Shown here in pieces: positions 32,501 to 41,729 of a stretch of 41,729 nt of DNA. Positions within the stretch are counted from its first letter, which is position 1, and each line of letters starts with the position of its first letter. The stretch is taken from the NCBI GenBank assembly GCA_001931905.2, contig MSJI02000502.1, forward strand, positions 1 through 41,729, in the 5' to 3' direction. Source of the stretch: Cladosporium sp. IMV 00045. Lineage: Eukaryota > Ascomycota > Dothideomycetes > Cladosporiales > Cladosporiaceae. The notes beneath the pieces are model-generated. The model did no database searches. It had not been told where the DNA came from and was given only the letters and a program-made list of their open reading frames with translations. The translations under genes were made by a program, and so were the position numbers.

Positions 32501-32794
32501 GGTGCGTTGCTGTTGTTGTTGTTGTTGTTGTTGTTGTTGGTAGAATGCGTTGCTGCGCAGCCGGTGCTCCTCGACGCGGGCGGCTTGGAGCGCAAATGCG
32601 TTTGGCCCCGGAGTGACGGGGCGGGGTGGCGCAGGCCGCGGCGCCCCGAGTCGCTCAGAGTCCGACGACTCTGGCGACTCTGGGATGTCGGGCAGCATCC
32701 TCCCCCTGATGCTGCTGTTGATGCTGCTGTTGTTGCTGCCGCTGCCGCCGGCGGCTCTGTTGTTGTTGCGGCTGCTGGGGCGCGCGGGCGCCAT
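29513..32794 (-). CDS. Large disordered protein with poly-Q and Lys-Glu tracts, coiled-coil C-terminus; function unknown
   Basis: This is a single frame of 1093 residues starting MAPARPSSRNNNR. I do not recognise the family. Most of the chain is Ser/Pro/Thr-rich and probably unfolded. Landmarks are a poly-Gln run at about 85-96, a Lys-Glu tract at about 413-437, and a more conserved-looking block at about 505-640 (PFGDIAKLMGEADG, SIYSLAGSYYADLKAERSID, DFGLEGLTQLPENYYRKEEP). Another block is at about 690-725 (SITALCASFMGDIDLSQLSP). A poly-Glu run lies near 855-870. Predicted coiled coils follow at about 890-925 (LDQKLNAIETQQEEIARLRA) and 945-985. Many SP/TP and basic sites suggest a kinase-regulated cytoskeletal or cell-cycle scaffold, but that is only inference. 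Its upstream region lies next to cdc42's 3' end. Confidence 0.75.
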   Translation of the reverse strand: MAPARPSSRNNNRAAGGSGSNNSSINSSIRGRMLPDIPESPESSDSERLGAPRPAPPRPVTPGPNAFALQAARVEEHRLRSNAFYQQQQQQQQQQQRTMERRDVPPPSATHPANRPGFDLESSMQSTSDTDVGAMAPPLQRAQTPTTPRRDFFPEHSSHSNPTVRGYMEGQREQATQRQSESDVEHTPVYKYTPKIGGSATEFSRLAGQETPRRRRIGFSDTPLISGEAAKSPRKGFFGKLGFSSSRAAPSTIPTSSGIERGYGGGEALPPKPKAVLGTSSSSSQSNVPARSPSKKNRIPNFESLKSSFSRKPVPSGPTIGNPFDFSNEVSVKRRDDHADAAPNTATTSVSDPIYDVRVSGKRTMSLNNQDQVGNNDGKKDASACGVGRSQSLQYFDRTMPPTPPAKNTPPQEKDREKDKEKDKEKEKEKEKEKEKALDLQERARQIMKLHMQASEQRTIDAQRKFTPKKELTPSKLVTPKKEMAQLPHSKLSSPIRPKFLDDDTPFGDIAKLMGEADGRSSPTKFGGVAHKNAPTLVKQPSIYSLAGSYYADLKAERSIDEIKKVADDFGLEGLTQLPENYYRKEEPEALYSPSIYSNTGAHESPELRQHTPVFPATFKRSTLSGTPLPIAKEGSSKAKRQSDDSKIPSTPSKKRPTRGNSTYHTPERKHRSPAQRHTHSREHSSSSNRDSITALCASFMGDIDLSQLSPRNYDEQRASTKVSPLHVNLPASTYVPPSPTRTGKKRHTTANASAGAQLSPYQTPDTDKTITPSRSRARIEDFKRTGSPISRRSNVDVFTNAPSIPPGVQRTFSNTIPEDFLYKPIAEPQKHGRESTVGLGLGASGAMLQEEEEEDEEEEEAGEHEPQPKQEPKSLQPANPGSLDTTLLDQKLNAIETQQEEIARLRAQVEELKQNVRLFCSGPEAPTTTTVPPAISSTEETAQHRSRIQALFARMQTQQDEMTSLREDLQELLQQSSTTASTTTADEDTTGDESSPDPSPASLPPSTFQPTAQSYAPQGSLTQTGSYHHAAQERVDVGDAALLQQQERRVVGGTPAGASAGAGASEGASALALDQVISFLDELRSRDGRGGR
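31487..31558. repeat. Hexanucleotide TTTCTC repeat inside a coding region (Lys-Glu tract)
   Basis: Tandem TTTCTC units with TTTATC variants run for about 70 bp. On the minus strand they encode alternating Glu-Lys and Asp-Lys. The period is a multiple of three, so length changes keep the frame. Confidence 0.8.
32508..32539. repeat. TTG trinucleotide repeat encoding poly-Gln
   Basis: A nearly pure run of TTG on the plus strand gives about eleven Gln codons (CAA) in the disordered protein. It is likely variable in length between strains. Confidence 0.8.
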
Positions 32795-33444
32795 GGTGAG
32801 GTGAGGTGAGGGAGGGGAGGCTGGAGACGAGGTAATGTCGTCGGCGGAGATGCTGCTGCACTGCGAGGCTGTTAGTAACTCTCAATGGTTGCAATTGCAA
32901 CAATAACAAGAGAATGTGAGGTATCACCACGAGAAAGGCGGACCCGACACGGCAGTGCAGATTGTGTGGCAGACGACGAAGGTGAAGAAAAAGAAAAAAG
33001 AGCAGGAAGTCAAGCTTCACTCGACCTCATTGACACCATCCAATCTCGCCTCAGGCCTCCATGCATTCGCAATCTACTACTCATAACTCCTCAACGGTTC
33101 GATTGTACCCTACTGTTGACAGAGACTTGCATGTGATCAGAAGAACCATTTTCCCATTCAATTGGCTGCTAAGGGGGGTGATATCAAAAGTACTCAAGGG
33201 AATAAAGAGATCAAGAAGGCAAAACCAAAAAAGGGGGAGACGAGACGGCACTGTACCGTTTTCTCTCGGCCAGACCTCCATCCTCGTTTAAGGAACGCCG
33301 CGCAGAAGGGGTAATCTTTGTTGTTGTTGTCGTTGTGAAAGTGATATTTTTGGTGAAGAAGGGGGATGGTATGCTGGAAGGTCATCGAGCAACATGATGT
33401 TGGCAGGCTTCAAAGCGGCTCGTGTCCTATGCTTTGGAAACCGG
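32795..33444. other. Intergenic: promoter of the disordered-protein gene and cdc42 3' flank
   Basis: Both neighbours are on the minus strand. No gene is seen. The short frames in this stretch have no protein character. Confidence 0.6.
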
Positions 33445-34366
<922 letters not shown>

Positions 34367-36294
34367 CTTGATCGCAAGCGCTCAGAATTCCCAGAGACGA
34401 ATATACCAAAAATTCTTGATCCTTCCGGAAAGGCCTCGTCTTTCGTCTATTCCACTATCTTTCTTGTCCAAAGTCACTTCCAGCAAAACCCAATGCGACC
34501 AGAAAGCTCGAAAGAAGCAGTTTTGTGATGCCTCTCTTCAATTGACACTGGTGTTGCAGCAAGACTCCCTCGAGCTGGCCTCGGTGGAGATAGAGCGAAA
34601 CAGTTCACTTCGCGAGCGTGTGTCTGGTGATTTCTTTTCCCCAAGCAGAAAGCTCGCTCCAGTATCGCGAGTCTGATCCCTTCTTCGCCTTTGGTTTCCA
34701 AGTGCGCGCGGCAAGTGAGTTTCTTCACTCGCAATGGGCAGCAAAAATGAGCCTGGTAGTGCACAAGATTCTCAGGTTGATAAGGACAAGAGCGGTCGGT
34801 CGGTCGGGCGAGTCGCTAGCTACGCGGGTGGTGATCCTTGGGCAGCGAAGGGCGAGCTGGGCCAAGTTGGGGTTGATCGGGGCAGACGAGCCGTGGTTCA
34901 CGTGACTCGGGTATAAATCGCGGTGAAGGAGTCGTGCGGCGTACAGGACGTGTGAAGACTGAGTGAGGAGGGAGGGGGCGGGCGCGCGAGCGGTGTATTG
35001 AGCGTGGATTTTCTCCTTGCTCTCTTTTGTCCTGTGAGAGACAGCTGGTGGAGAGCAGTGTAGTGGTGACAGACGCTGGCTGGACTTGTAGAAGTAGAGT
35101 GATAGACCTTGTTGGTGGCTACTAAACAGCCCTTTCCCACTTTCGTACTCAAGGTATGTGAGGTGTAGTGCGCAGTGTAGCAAGTTGCCCACGCAGTCAC
35201 GGGGCGGATGTTCCCGTTCTCCACCTTGGTCCATGGACGATCTGGCCGAAGGAGGAAGGATTTTGGGCTGGACTGGTGATAAAAACACTCTGAAGAAGAG
35301 CAAGACGCGATTGCAATATTGACCTCACTCGTTGGATTTGACAAAAAACTCTCATCAAGTGATGCGGAAGTCTCGTGATATTCCAGCAGGTACCTGTCCT
35401 GTCACCAGCAACAGCATCCTCCAAGGTTCATCTGCACAGCACCTACGTCTAGCCAAGGCGCTTTCGCTCGCTCACCCAAACATCATCTCATCCATCCACG
35501 CAGCTGGAGATATTACGGCGATGTTGCGGAAGAGGGAATGTAGGCCGTCACGTGCTGATTGGCGATGAGGAATATTGCACATGCACTTATGATTTCTCAA
35601 ACCGCACGGCGTCTTGTATTGATGTTCCTTCCATTGGTGCCGTATTATCTTCCGTGTGGCGTGAATGCACGCATGCAGGCCATGTGTGGTCATTCAGACT
35701 TCACATTAAACATATCAAGCAATACTATCACCCGTGGAGCATTTCTTCGTAAGAACTTCGAGATTCGTGCATTTACAGAGAAGGGTATATATCTCACGAG
35801 AATGCAATCTCGAGATTTCCCCCTGGTCCTCCCATATGGGCTTCGCATCCACATGCAATATTTCCCGTGTATGAAGGTATTCTACCTATCTACCTAGGTA
35901 TTTTTCCAGCTTCGCCCTCCCGTACACACCAACACTTCCTAGCTCTTCACTTGTAAAGGACTCGCTACACCCAAGAAGAAGAAAAAAAGCAAAGAACGCC
36001 GGTAATATGAGCACGAGTCCCTTTCGCCGAGTTTGTGCCGCAACAAATATCATCTCCAAAAGAGAAAGTAAAGAATCTATCCCACATCTTTCTAATCCAT
36101 GCCCATAACGCCCATTTCGTATCGTGTCTTCGTATCGCAAAAATCAGGTAGGTGCCCTTAGGTAGCAAATCTCAGGATTGTCGCAACGCTCGCTGGCTGG
36201 TTGGCCGGTATGCAAACCCCAAACCCACGCATGCCTCGAAAAATCAAAAAAACTTCATCATAATCATCATCATCGTAAAAAAAAAACATCAACA
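34367..36294. other. 1.9-kb intergenic: cdc42 promoter/leader and transporter 3' flank
   Basis: No gene is supported on either strand. The part next to cdc42 (34367-35300) is likely promoter and leader. GGTC tetranucleotide units occur at 34794-34806, and a TATATAT run near 35785 on the plus strand. Near 36250-36290 there is an ATC/ATCATC-type simple run and an A-run. Confidence 0.55.
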
Positions 36295-38388
36295 TCATAG
36301 CCCCTTCCTACTCCTCCTACTGTTCCTCGACCCCCTGCTACCCGTGCGGTGCAGCATTGGCTGCTGCTCCTCATCTTCCTCGGCGATAGCGCTCTCAACA
36401 GAGGCCCTCCTGAGATTTGCAGAAGCAGGTACGTCATCGTCGAAACAGGCGTTACTCCCTCTTCTGATGGAAGAAGTAGGCTCTTGCACGGTGCCGATGA
36501 CGACGCCCTTGACGTGCTGCTCCATCTCGTCGAGCTTGTAGTTCTCCATCAGGAAGCTGAGCAGAATTACCGGCACGGCGACGCACGCCGCCACCGTGAG
36601 AATGTTGGTCATGGTCTCCTGGTAGGCGCGGTTGATGGCGATGCGTGTCGGACTGCCCATCGGCCAGCCCGTGGAGGCGAGGGCGATGTTGGAGTAGATT
36701 TCCATCGCTTGGTCTTTGGTTTCGGGCGGGAGGTACATGGCCAGTTTCTTGGGGACGCTGGCCGTCCAGATAGCGCCGGAGATTGCGGAGCCGACCGCGC
36801 CGCCGATTTCGAGGAAGGTGAGGAAGATGGCTGTCGCGGCTGCGACTTCTTGGTGGTTCGCGGAGGCTTGCACACCTAGTTGTGCAGGGACGTTGAGCAT
36901 GCCGCCTCCTATGCCGACGATGGCTGTTGTCGCAACGAGGGTGGCTGTCGAGGCACCTTCGACGCGGTAGAAGATCATCAGGATGAGGCCGAAGAAGTTG
37001 ATGACGGCGCCGAGAGTGACGAAAAACTTGTAGTGCTTGGTGTATTTGATCAGGATCGAAACGCAGAAAGAGGTGATTGTCGCGGCAAAAGTCCACATTT
37101 GTACAATGCGTCCGGCGACGGTAACTGATTGGCCTTGAACGACAAGGAGGTATGATTGGAAGTACGGGTAGATCGAGAGGTAGTAGGCCACTGCGAGTAT
37201 GTTAGTATCAATTAACGCAAGGTGCGAATGCAGCGCACAGGTCGATGGTGACTCACTAAAATAGAAGAAGGATATTCCAAGACCAGCAAGAACGGTACGG
37301 CTTCGGAAGAGTGTACCAGGGAAAAATGCCTTAGGAGCGAGCTTCTTGCTTCTCTCCCAGAAAGGGAAGACAGCAAGACATCCACCTCCAACGAGCAGCG
37401 TTGCCAGCAAGCTTGGATTGTCCCAACCATTTTTCGCCGCCAGCGTGAGAGGAATCAGAAGCAGCGAAAAGGCAGCACACAACAAGAGCAGACCGAACAC
37501 GTCTAGCTCGAACCAAAGGTGCTTTGCGACATTCCAATAGCTGAGACCGCGGAAGGGCGAAGGCGGCATGAGCCCTCTCTTCGAAGCCTTGCGCTGGTTG
37601 GTATACAATGCGAGAGCCAAGGGCAGGTACGCGACGGGCAGTATAATTGCCCAAATGCCATAACCCCACCTCCAGCTAGCCTGACTGAGCAGCTTGTCAG
37701 CCAGCGGCGGGCCAATCCAGACGTTGACCAGGAATGGCAGGGCGGGCAGGGTCGAACACATGGCGCGGTTAACCAGGTCGCTGGTATCGGCGATGAAAAT
37801 CTGGATGAGAATCTGCAGGCCGGTGCTGCCGGCCGAATAGAAAACCTGGGCGGCCGCGTAGGTCTTGACATTGTTGGATGCGGCTTGCTGCACGTAGCCG
37901 ACCGAATAGATTAAGACGGACAGCGTAAAGGCTTCGAAGCGGCCGAAGACATCTGCGATCTTGGACATGGGCGGCTTGACGACGGAGAGTACCACGCCCT
38001 GAACGACGAGGACGGTGGCGACCAGAGAGTGTGCTTTGAAGGCACTCGTGGCGTATATTGTGAGGTTTCCGGTCGTGAGGCCTTCGAGAGAAGTGGCGTA
38101 GGCGAGGAGGCAGACGCCGAAGTAGGCTGCAAACAAGCCCCAGCGCGACCAAGTCGACGAGATTGCCTCGAGCCTCTTGACGCCAACCTGGGCAGAGTAA
38201 TGGCTGTCATCGTCGTCTTCATCGTCTGACTCCTCGTCGGCGGCCCTGCTGCTGCCGGCGACAGCGGCTGGCGAGCTCATCTTGAGCTTTTCGGTCGGCA
38301 CGCCACTCGGACGCCGCGGGCGCGAAGCGGACGTGGAGGCTTCCAGGTCTGATGGGGCATTATTGTTAGTGATAGTGCCGTAGGTCAT
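36295..38388 (-). CDS. Siderophore-iron transporter of the major facilitator superfamily (Sit1/Mir type)
   Basis: Exons on the minus strand are 38388-37257 and 37190-36295, giving 675 residues. The 66-nt intron (GTGAGT, CTAAC, GCAG) restores FFYFMAYYLSIYPYF. Residues 1-80 are cytosolic and Ser/acidic. About 14 membrane helices follow, beginning WGLFAAYFGVCLLAYATSLE. Family marks are PPMSKIADVFGRFEAF after helix 2, FIADTSDLVNRAM, and QLGVQASANHQEVAAATA followed by IGGAVGSAISGAIWT. These are characteristic of fungal siderophore/H+ symporters. Such proteins import ferric siderophores at the plasma membrane when iron is low. The particular siderophore is not predictable. A perfect SreA-type site lies 95 bp upstream of the ATG. 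The C-terminal tail is Arg/Ser-rich. The frame stays open upstream and an extra 5' exon is possible (see findings). Confidence 0.88.
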   Translation of the reverse strand: MTYGTITNNNAPSDLEASTSASRPRRPSGVPTEKLKMSSPAAVAGSSRAADEESDDEDDDDSHYSAQVGVKRLEAISSTWSRWGLFAAYFGVCLLAYATSLEGLTTGNLTIYATSAFKAHSLVATVLVVQGVVLSVVKPPMSKIADVFGRFEAFTLSVLIYSVGYVQQAASNNVKTYAAAQVFYSAGSTGLQILIQIFIADTSDLVNRAMCSTLPALPFLVNVWIGPPLADKLLSQASWRWGYGIWAIILPVAYLPLALALYTNQRKASKRGLMPPSPFRGLSYWNVAKHLWFELDVFGLLLLCAAFSLLLIPLTLAAKNGWDNPSLLATLLVGGGCLAVFPFWERSKKLAPKAFFPGTLFRSRTVLAGLGISFFYFSESPSTCALHSHLALIDTNILAVAYYLSIYPYFQSYLLVVQGQSVTVAGRIVQMWTFAATITSFCVSILIKYTKHYKFFVTLGAVINFFGLILMIFYRVEGASTATLVATTAIVGIGGGMLNVPAQLGVQASANHQEVAAATAIFLTFLEIGGAVGSAISGAIWTASVPKKLAMYLPPETKDQAMEIYSNIALASTGWPMGSPTRIAINRAYQETMTNILTVAACVAVPVILLSFLMENYKLDEMEQHVKGVVIGTVQEPTSSIRRGSNACFDDDVPASANLRRASVESAIAEEDEEQQPMLHRTGSRGSRNSRRSRKGL

Positions 38389-38482
38389 TATGGCACTACG
38401 GCAAAAGAATGCTGCATCAGGAGGCTTGAGAAAGGCTGCAGAGTGAATAATGGGTTGTGAGGAAGTAGAGAGGTAGGTAGTG

Positions 38483-38491
38483 ATCAGATAA
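38483..38491 (+). promoter_or_regulatory. SreA/GATA-factor site (ATCAGATAA) upstream of the siderophore transporter
   Basis: ATCAGATAA matches the full ATCWGATAA consensus known for the iron-responsive GATA repressor SreA of filamentous fungi. It lies 95 bp before the transporter ATG. A 9-bp match with one degenerate base is expected about once in 65 kb over both strands, so finding it here beside a siderophore transporter supports repression by iron. Under the alternative gene model it would lie in a 5' intron. Confidence 0.65.
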
Positions 38492-39705
38492 GATCTGTTG
38501 AAGAGAAGGGCAAGCGGGCTCGGAGGGGCCCAGGGCGGCACAAGACGTAAGTAAGGGCAAAGGCTAACCTTGGAGTTTGACCCAATCGGGAGACAATAAA
38601 TGGAGACTCGATGTGTTGGCAGATGGGGCGGCAGTGCTCGGCAGGGCCTGACGTCGGGTCGAACCAGCATCACTGCAATCGTAAGGAGGCAAGCTGTGTG
38701 ACTGTGACGGCGACGGTGCGGCTGTTGCTGTCGCAGAACAATAATAGTCATCGGGACTGCCAGTAGACATCATGCACGTAGAGCCCGTGGCACCGTCGTG
38801 TTGTCTTGCGTCCAATTAAAGAAGTACGAAGGTAGTCTAGAGTGATCGTTGGACATCCAGCCCGCTCTCCTCTTCCAGGTTTCTCCTCGATCGGCCCGTG
38901 ACCGCGTGTGGACCCCGATTGGCGCCTGAGGTATCACCGATCACGCGTCGTCGCGCTCTATCAGCAGTTCACATGTGTAAGAGGGCCAACAAGCGAAATG
39001 ATCAACTCCCTCTGATCACGCAAGTCAAACCTCATCAGGGCATTTCAATCCGAGCACATCGCGGATCAAGTCGATTCTCCGAGAGCACAGAAGCTGGCGC
39101 GCTTGAAGGATTCAGCTTTGGGCAACACAGGCGAGTATTTATATTGCTGCCCGACGATCTTGAAGAGAGGGCGAAGGTAGAGACGCTACTGATGACTAGG
39201 ACTGCCAATAGTGCTCTACGAAACATCCACGAAAGCCCAAGGAGACCTGCGAAGTCGCTGTGATTGCAATTGTTGCCTACATGTACCTGACCAAAGATTC
39301 TCAATCCCGAAAATCCCATCAACGTCACCTGCCCATACCAAATCCCATAGACCTATAAGAGGAGTGGCCGGCACGAGAAACACAAGCCTGCATGCACGTG
39401 TTCTCTCACATCTCGATCGCTCACTTGAAACCCATCTCAGCATGTATATGCAGCGACAAATTGCCGCGTAACCTTGGGATGCGGTTTGTCTCCCAGTCTA
39501 CTTTAATGGAAGACTGTCCCTCCTCCATCTCAGCAAATGCGACCAACGTGATTGAAGGTCCGCCGTCCACTCTATTACTATTCAAGCGAGAATACGCAAC
39601 GCTCTCCACCCGTCTCTGAAACCGCATTAGCTTCCTGCACGGCATTGCATGGCATCTCTCGGTAGGAGGTACGACCCTCCCCTCCCATCTACTAGCTCGG
39701 GCGTC

Positions 39706-39903
39706 ATGTCGGCAGAGACGAGTGAAGCGCGGTAAGCGAGACGAAATCCACCGAAACGGTCTGGCGGTTTTGCTCGAACATGTCTCCCTTACCAACGTTA
39801 CGATTTATGTCGATGCCGGCGGAGATGAAGCGCATTTCGCGCGGTAAGCGACACGATGTTCACCGAACTGGTATGGCGTTTAATCAAACATCCCCTTACC
39901 AAC
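39706..39903. repeat. Diverged head-to-tail repeat, two units of about 100 bp
   Basis: Unit A (39706-39797) and unit B (39807-39903) both begin ATGTCG. Both continue through a GAxGAAGCGC stretch to GCGCGGTAAGCG (39727-39738 and 39839-39850), then CCACCGAA or TTCACCGAA, TGGCG and CAAACAT or GAACAT, and finish CCTTACCAAC. Small indels separate them. Within each unit GGTAAG and CTTACC form an inverted pair 46-51 bp apart. The sequence after unit B starts again with a weak ATGT-like copy. Confidence 0.65.
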
Positions 39904-40185
39904 TTGGCAACGCATGTTATGAGATTCGTGCACGGTAGTAGTGTCAGTAGTGGCGCGGTGAGTCCTTTCAATATTTTCTTCATGGTAACAAAAGAATTAT
40001 TCTCTTTCCATTCCATTCCAATCCGCGTCCGAAAAGAGTCATGCACGCACTACTTAGTAAGTAGCTGGGGGTTAGTGGTATCTTACATACACCAGAGAAA
40101 GACCTCGAGACAAAAGAACCATAAAGGAAAGTTAACCACGACGTTTCATGAATTCCCTCCCAAAGCGACTGCAACGCAATATTCT

Positions 40186-41729
40186 TCAGCCTTCCCTCAA
40201 AGGTGAAGGACCGATGATCGTGCGCCTGTTTTCCTTCGCGTCTTCATCCTCACGTCCCTCTTCTTCCTCCTCGGAGACTCTTCCCCCAGCAGCCTTCGCG
40301 ACTTCCTGCTCCGCGCTAGGCCGGGGGCCAATAACCGTAACCCTCTTCTCGCTGCGCGGATCCCAGCTCAAGTCGTATGGATCAAAGCCGTCGGTGCTGT
40401 TCTTCCTCTCGCCCTGTCCCAACGCACGTTCTTCCTCTCCTCCATCAGTCGCGGTCTCAGCAGCGTCAACAAAGCTGTCCGTCGTGCTAACACTTTGGCT
40501 CCTCCCCGTCGAAGCCACGTCAGCGTCGTCTTCAATAACCTCACTCTCGAACTCCTGCACGACAGGGCTGCCTGGCACCGCGAAAGCTGAGGGACGTCTT
40601 CCCTCGCCTTCCATGGTCGGAGAATTGGGCACGGAGTGCTCTCTGTGCCATTTCTCGCGCCGCAAGCGCATGCGCTCCGTAGGCCAGTCGTCGCCGAACT
40701 GCACGACGGAAGCCTGCTTGCCGTGCAAGATGAAGCGGCCCTGCGCGCGCTCGAGACCGGGCGTGGCTTCGGCGGAGTTTTCGGCCTCGCCGCCGCCACC
40801 GCCGTCGCCGGAGCGGACTGTACTTTCGCTTTCTTTGTTGCGGCGGTGGCGTTGGGAGTGGTGGACGTCGCGGAGGGTCTTTTGCAGGCTGCGGCGCTTG
40901 CCTTTGGCGGTGCGATTGCTTTCCGGTGTCGTTGTGGAGGTCATGCCGTCGAGATTCATGGCGCGCTGGATGCTGGAGTCGGGGGTGCGGACTTCTTCTT
41001 GCGCTTGCGCTAGTTTCATGGCTTCGTCGCCGGTTGCGCTTTGGGAGGGGGTTATGGTTTGCATGGGCTCGGAGGTGCTGCTGGGGGAGTTCAAGGCGTG
41101 GGGTTGCCGGCTGGAAGTTGAAGAGGCGGACCAGCTTGGCTGTCGTTGTGAGGTTCCAGAGGCTGTCAACAAGGTGCTTGCAATTGAGCCACGGTGGATG
41201 TCTCTTTGCTGTTCCACGTCAAATTGAAGGGGAGGCAGACGCCACCCATCTCCACCCGGTGAGGCCGAGTTGTCTGCCGTGCTACGGAAGACATCTTCCA
41301 CGTACGTATCCATTGAGTCGGTCGTGGAAGGCCGGGGGACCACACTTGTTGGCGACTTCTCGCTCTTTGTTGGCGACTTGGGACTTTGCGCTTGGGCCTG
41401 AGAATGCCGTGAACTTGCGTGGGAAGTGAGGCGAGGGAGGACTTTCTTCGCCGTATCCGGTGCTTCGGGATGTTTTGCGGTGCTCTTGTCCATAGAGCTT
41501 TGCACATCGCCGGCATTGGCGCCGTCTTGCTGGATGTCCAGAGACAGTATGTCACGGTGGCATCGCATCTTCCAGATGTCTCTGCGGGTCCAAGTCAGCA
41601 TGGCATCGGCTCTCGCAGCGGCGAACATGAGTTCTTCGCGAGTCTTGGGCGCAACCGGTGCAAGAATCAAGAGGTGTCGAGCGTTGCGCAAGATGTCTTC
41701 GTATTGCTTCTGCATCTTGGCGAGCTCGG
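40186..41729 (-). CDS. C-terminal part of an unidentified protein (N-terminus outside window)
   Basis: The frame is open from the right edge to TGA at 40186-40188, about 513 residues. Residues just inside the edge are helical: KMQKQYEDILRNARHLLILA, then REELMFAAARADAMLTW, then KMRCHRDILSLDI. This is the only ordered-looking part. It reminds me of the helical segment after the PH domain in Sec7-PH type Arf exchange factors, but this is weak. The rest is Ser/Pro/Glu-rich, with SPTKSEKSPT, a basic stretch near GKRRSLQKTLRDVHH and a run of Gly from repeated GGC/GGT codons. Two similar short motifs, VTVIGPRPS and RTIIGPSPL, occur near the C-terminus, the second at the very end. The ATG at 41715 is probably internal. 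Confidence 0.68.
   Translation of the reverse strand, partial: ELAKMQKQYEDILRNARHLLILAPVAPKTREELMFAAARADAMLTWTRRDIWKMRCHRDILSLDIQQDGANAGDVQSSMDKSTAKHPEAPDTAKKVLPRLTSHASSRHSQAQAQSPKSPTKSEKSPTSVVPRPSTTDSMDTYVEDVFRSTADNSASPGGDGWRLPPLQFDVEQQRDIHRGSIASTLLTASGTSQRQPSWSASSTSSRQPHALNSPSSTSEPMQTITPSQSATGDEAMKLAQAQEEVRTPDSSIQRAMNLDGMTSTTTPESNRTAKGKRRSLQKTLRDVHHSQRHRRNKESESTVRSGDGGGGGEAENSAEATPGLERAQGRFILHGKQASVVQFGDDWPTERMRLRREKWHREHSVPNSPTMEGEGRRPSAFAVPGSPVVQEFESEVIEDDADVASTGRSQSVSTTDSFVDAAETATDGGEEERALGQGERKNSTDGFDPYDLSWDPRSEKRVTVIGPRPSAEQEVAKAAGGRVSEEEEEGREDEDAKENRRTIIGPSPLREG

Larger units (their letters stand above)
38389..40185. other. 1.8-kb intergenic: transporter promoter and 3' flank of the last gene
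   Basis: No protein gene is supported. The larger frames here begin at GTG or TTG, not ATG, or lack protein character. Contents are the SreA site, TACATGTA at 39278-39285 and a diverged tandem repeat at 39706-39903, each described separately. Confidence 0.55.

Noticed and set aside
38434..38751. Unspliced N-terminal extension of the transporter to 38751
   Set aside because: The added residues resemble translated noncoding DNA with His/Pro/Arg runs. A short leader starting at 38388 fits the family.
38898..39328. Overlapping frames on both strands between transporter and repeat
   Set aside because: They begin at GTG codons and lack any recognisable domain.

Overview
The window is nuclear DNA of a filamentous ascomycete (Pezizomycotina). 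A Dothideomycete is my best guess, but that rests on the general style of the genes, not on a marker. The evidence is short spliceosomal introns (48-154 nt) with GT..AG ends and CTGAC/CTAAC branch sites, fungal-only families (Zn2Cys6 regulator, Sit1-type siderophore transporter, Jsn1-type RRM+PUF protein, Ppn2 phosphatase), two nuclear tRNA genes and long pyrimidine-rich leaders. Genes are single-copy and housekeeping-like. I see no transposon, prophage, CRISPR array, secondary-metabolite cluster or rRNA.

Layout, left to right. The 3' part of a MetX-family O-acetyltransferase gene (+), a large mitochondrial helical-repeat/PPR-like gene (+), an intron-containing tRNA-Val(CAC) (-), a Jsn1/Puf-type RNA-binding protein (+), a conserved-looking disordered protein of unknown function (-), a Zn2Cys6 transcription factor with five exons (+) and the PP1 regulator Sds22 (+). 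From about 22.6 kb to the end all protein genes are on the minus strand: the autophagy E2 Atg3, the vacuolar phosphatase Ppn2, a xylose reductase, a large disordered protein with simple-sequence tracts, the Rho GTPase Cdc42 (five exons), a siderophore-iron transporter with a perfect SreA/GATA site upstream, and the C-terminal part of an unidentified protein cut by the window edge. A tRNA-Ile(AAU) lies between atg3 and ppn2.

The genes do not form a pathway. They are independent cell functions: sulfur amino acids, mitochondrial expression, mRNA control, polarity (Cdc42), PP1 (Sds22), autophagy (Atg3), polyphosphate (Ppn2), pentose sugar reduction and iron uptake. Exon structures were worked out by hand from splice signals and reading-frame continuity, and they replace the raw open frames at jsn1, the Zn2Cys6 gene, sds22, atg3, xyl1, cdc42 and the transporter.

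The most unusual observation is in the xylose reductase gene. An upstream ATG exon splices in frame onto the normal coding region and adds a 58-residue leader with no acidic residue, seven arginines and an RTF/A site, which is what a mitochondrial presequence looks like. The normal cytosolic start is kept as an internal Met. Other points worth a look are a diverged tandem repeat of about 100 bp near 39.8 kb, an excess of the palindrome TACATGTA, a tRNA-Val with a 63-nt intron and an odd discriminator base, and a four-codon upstream ORF whose stop overlaps the start codon of the PPR-like gene.
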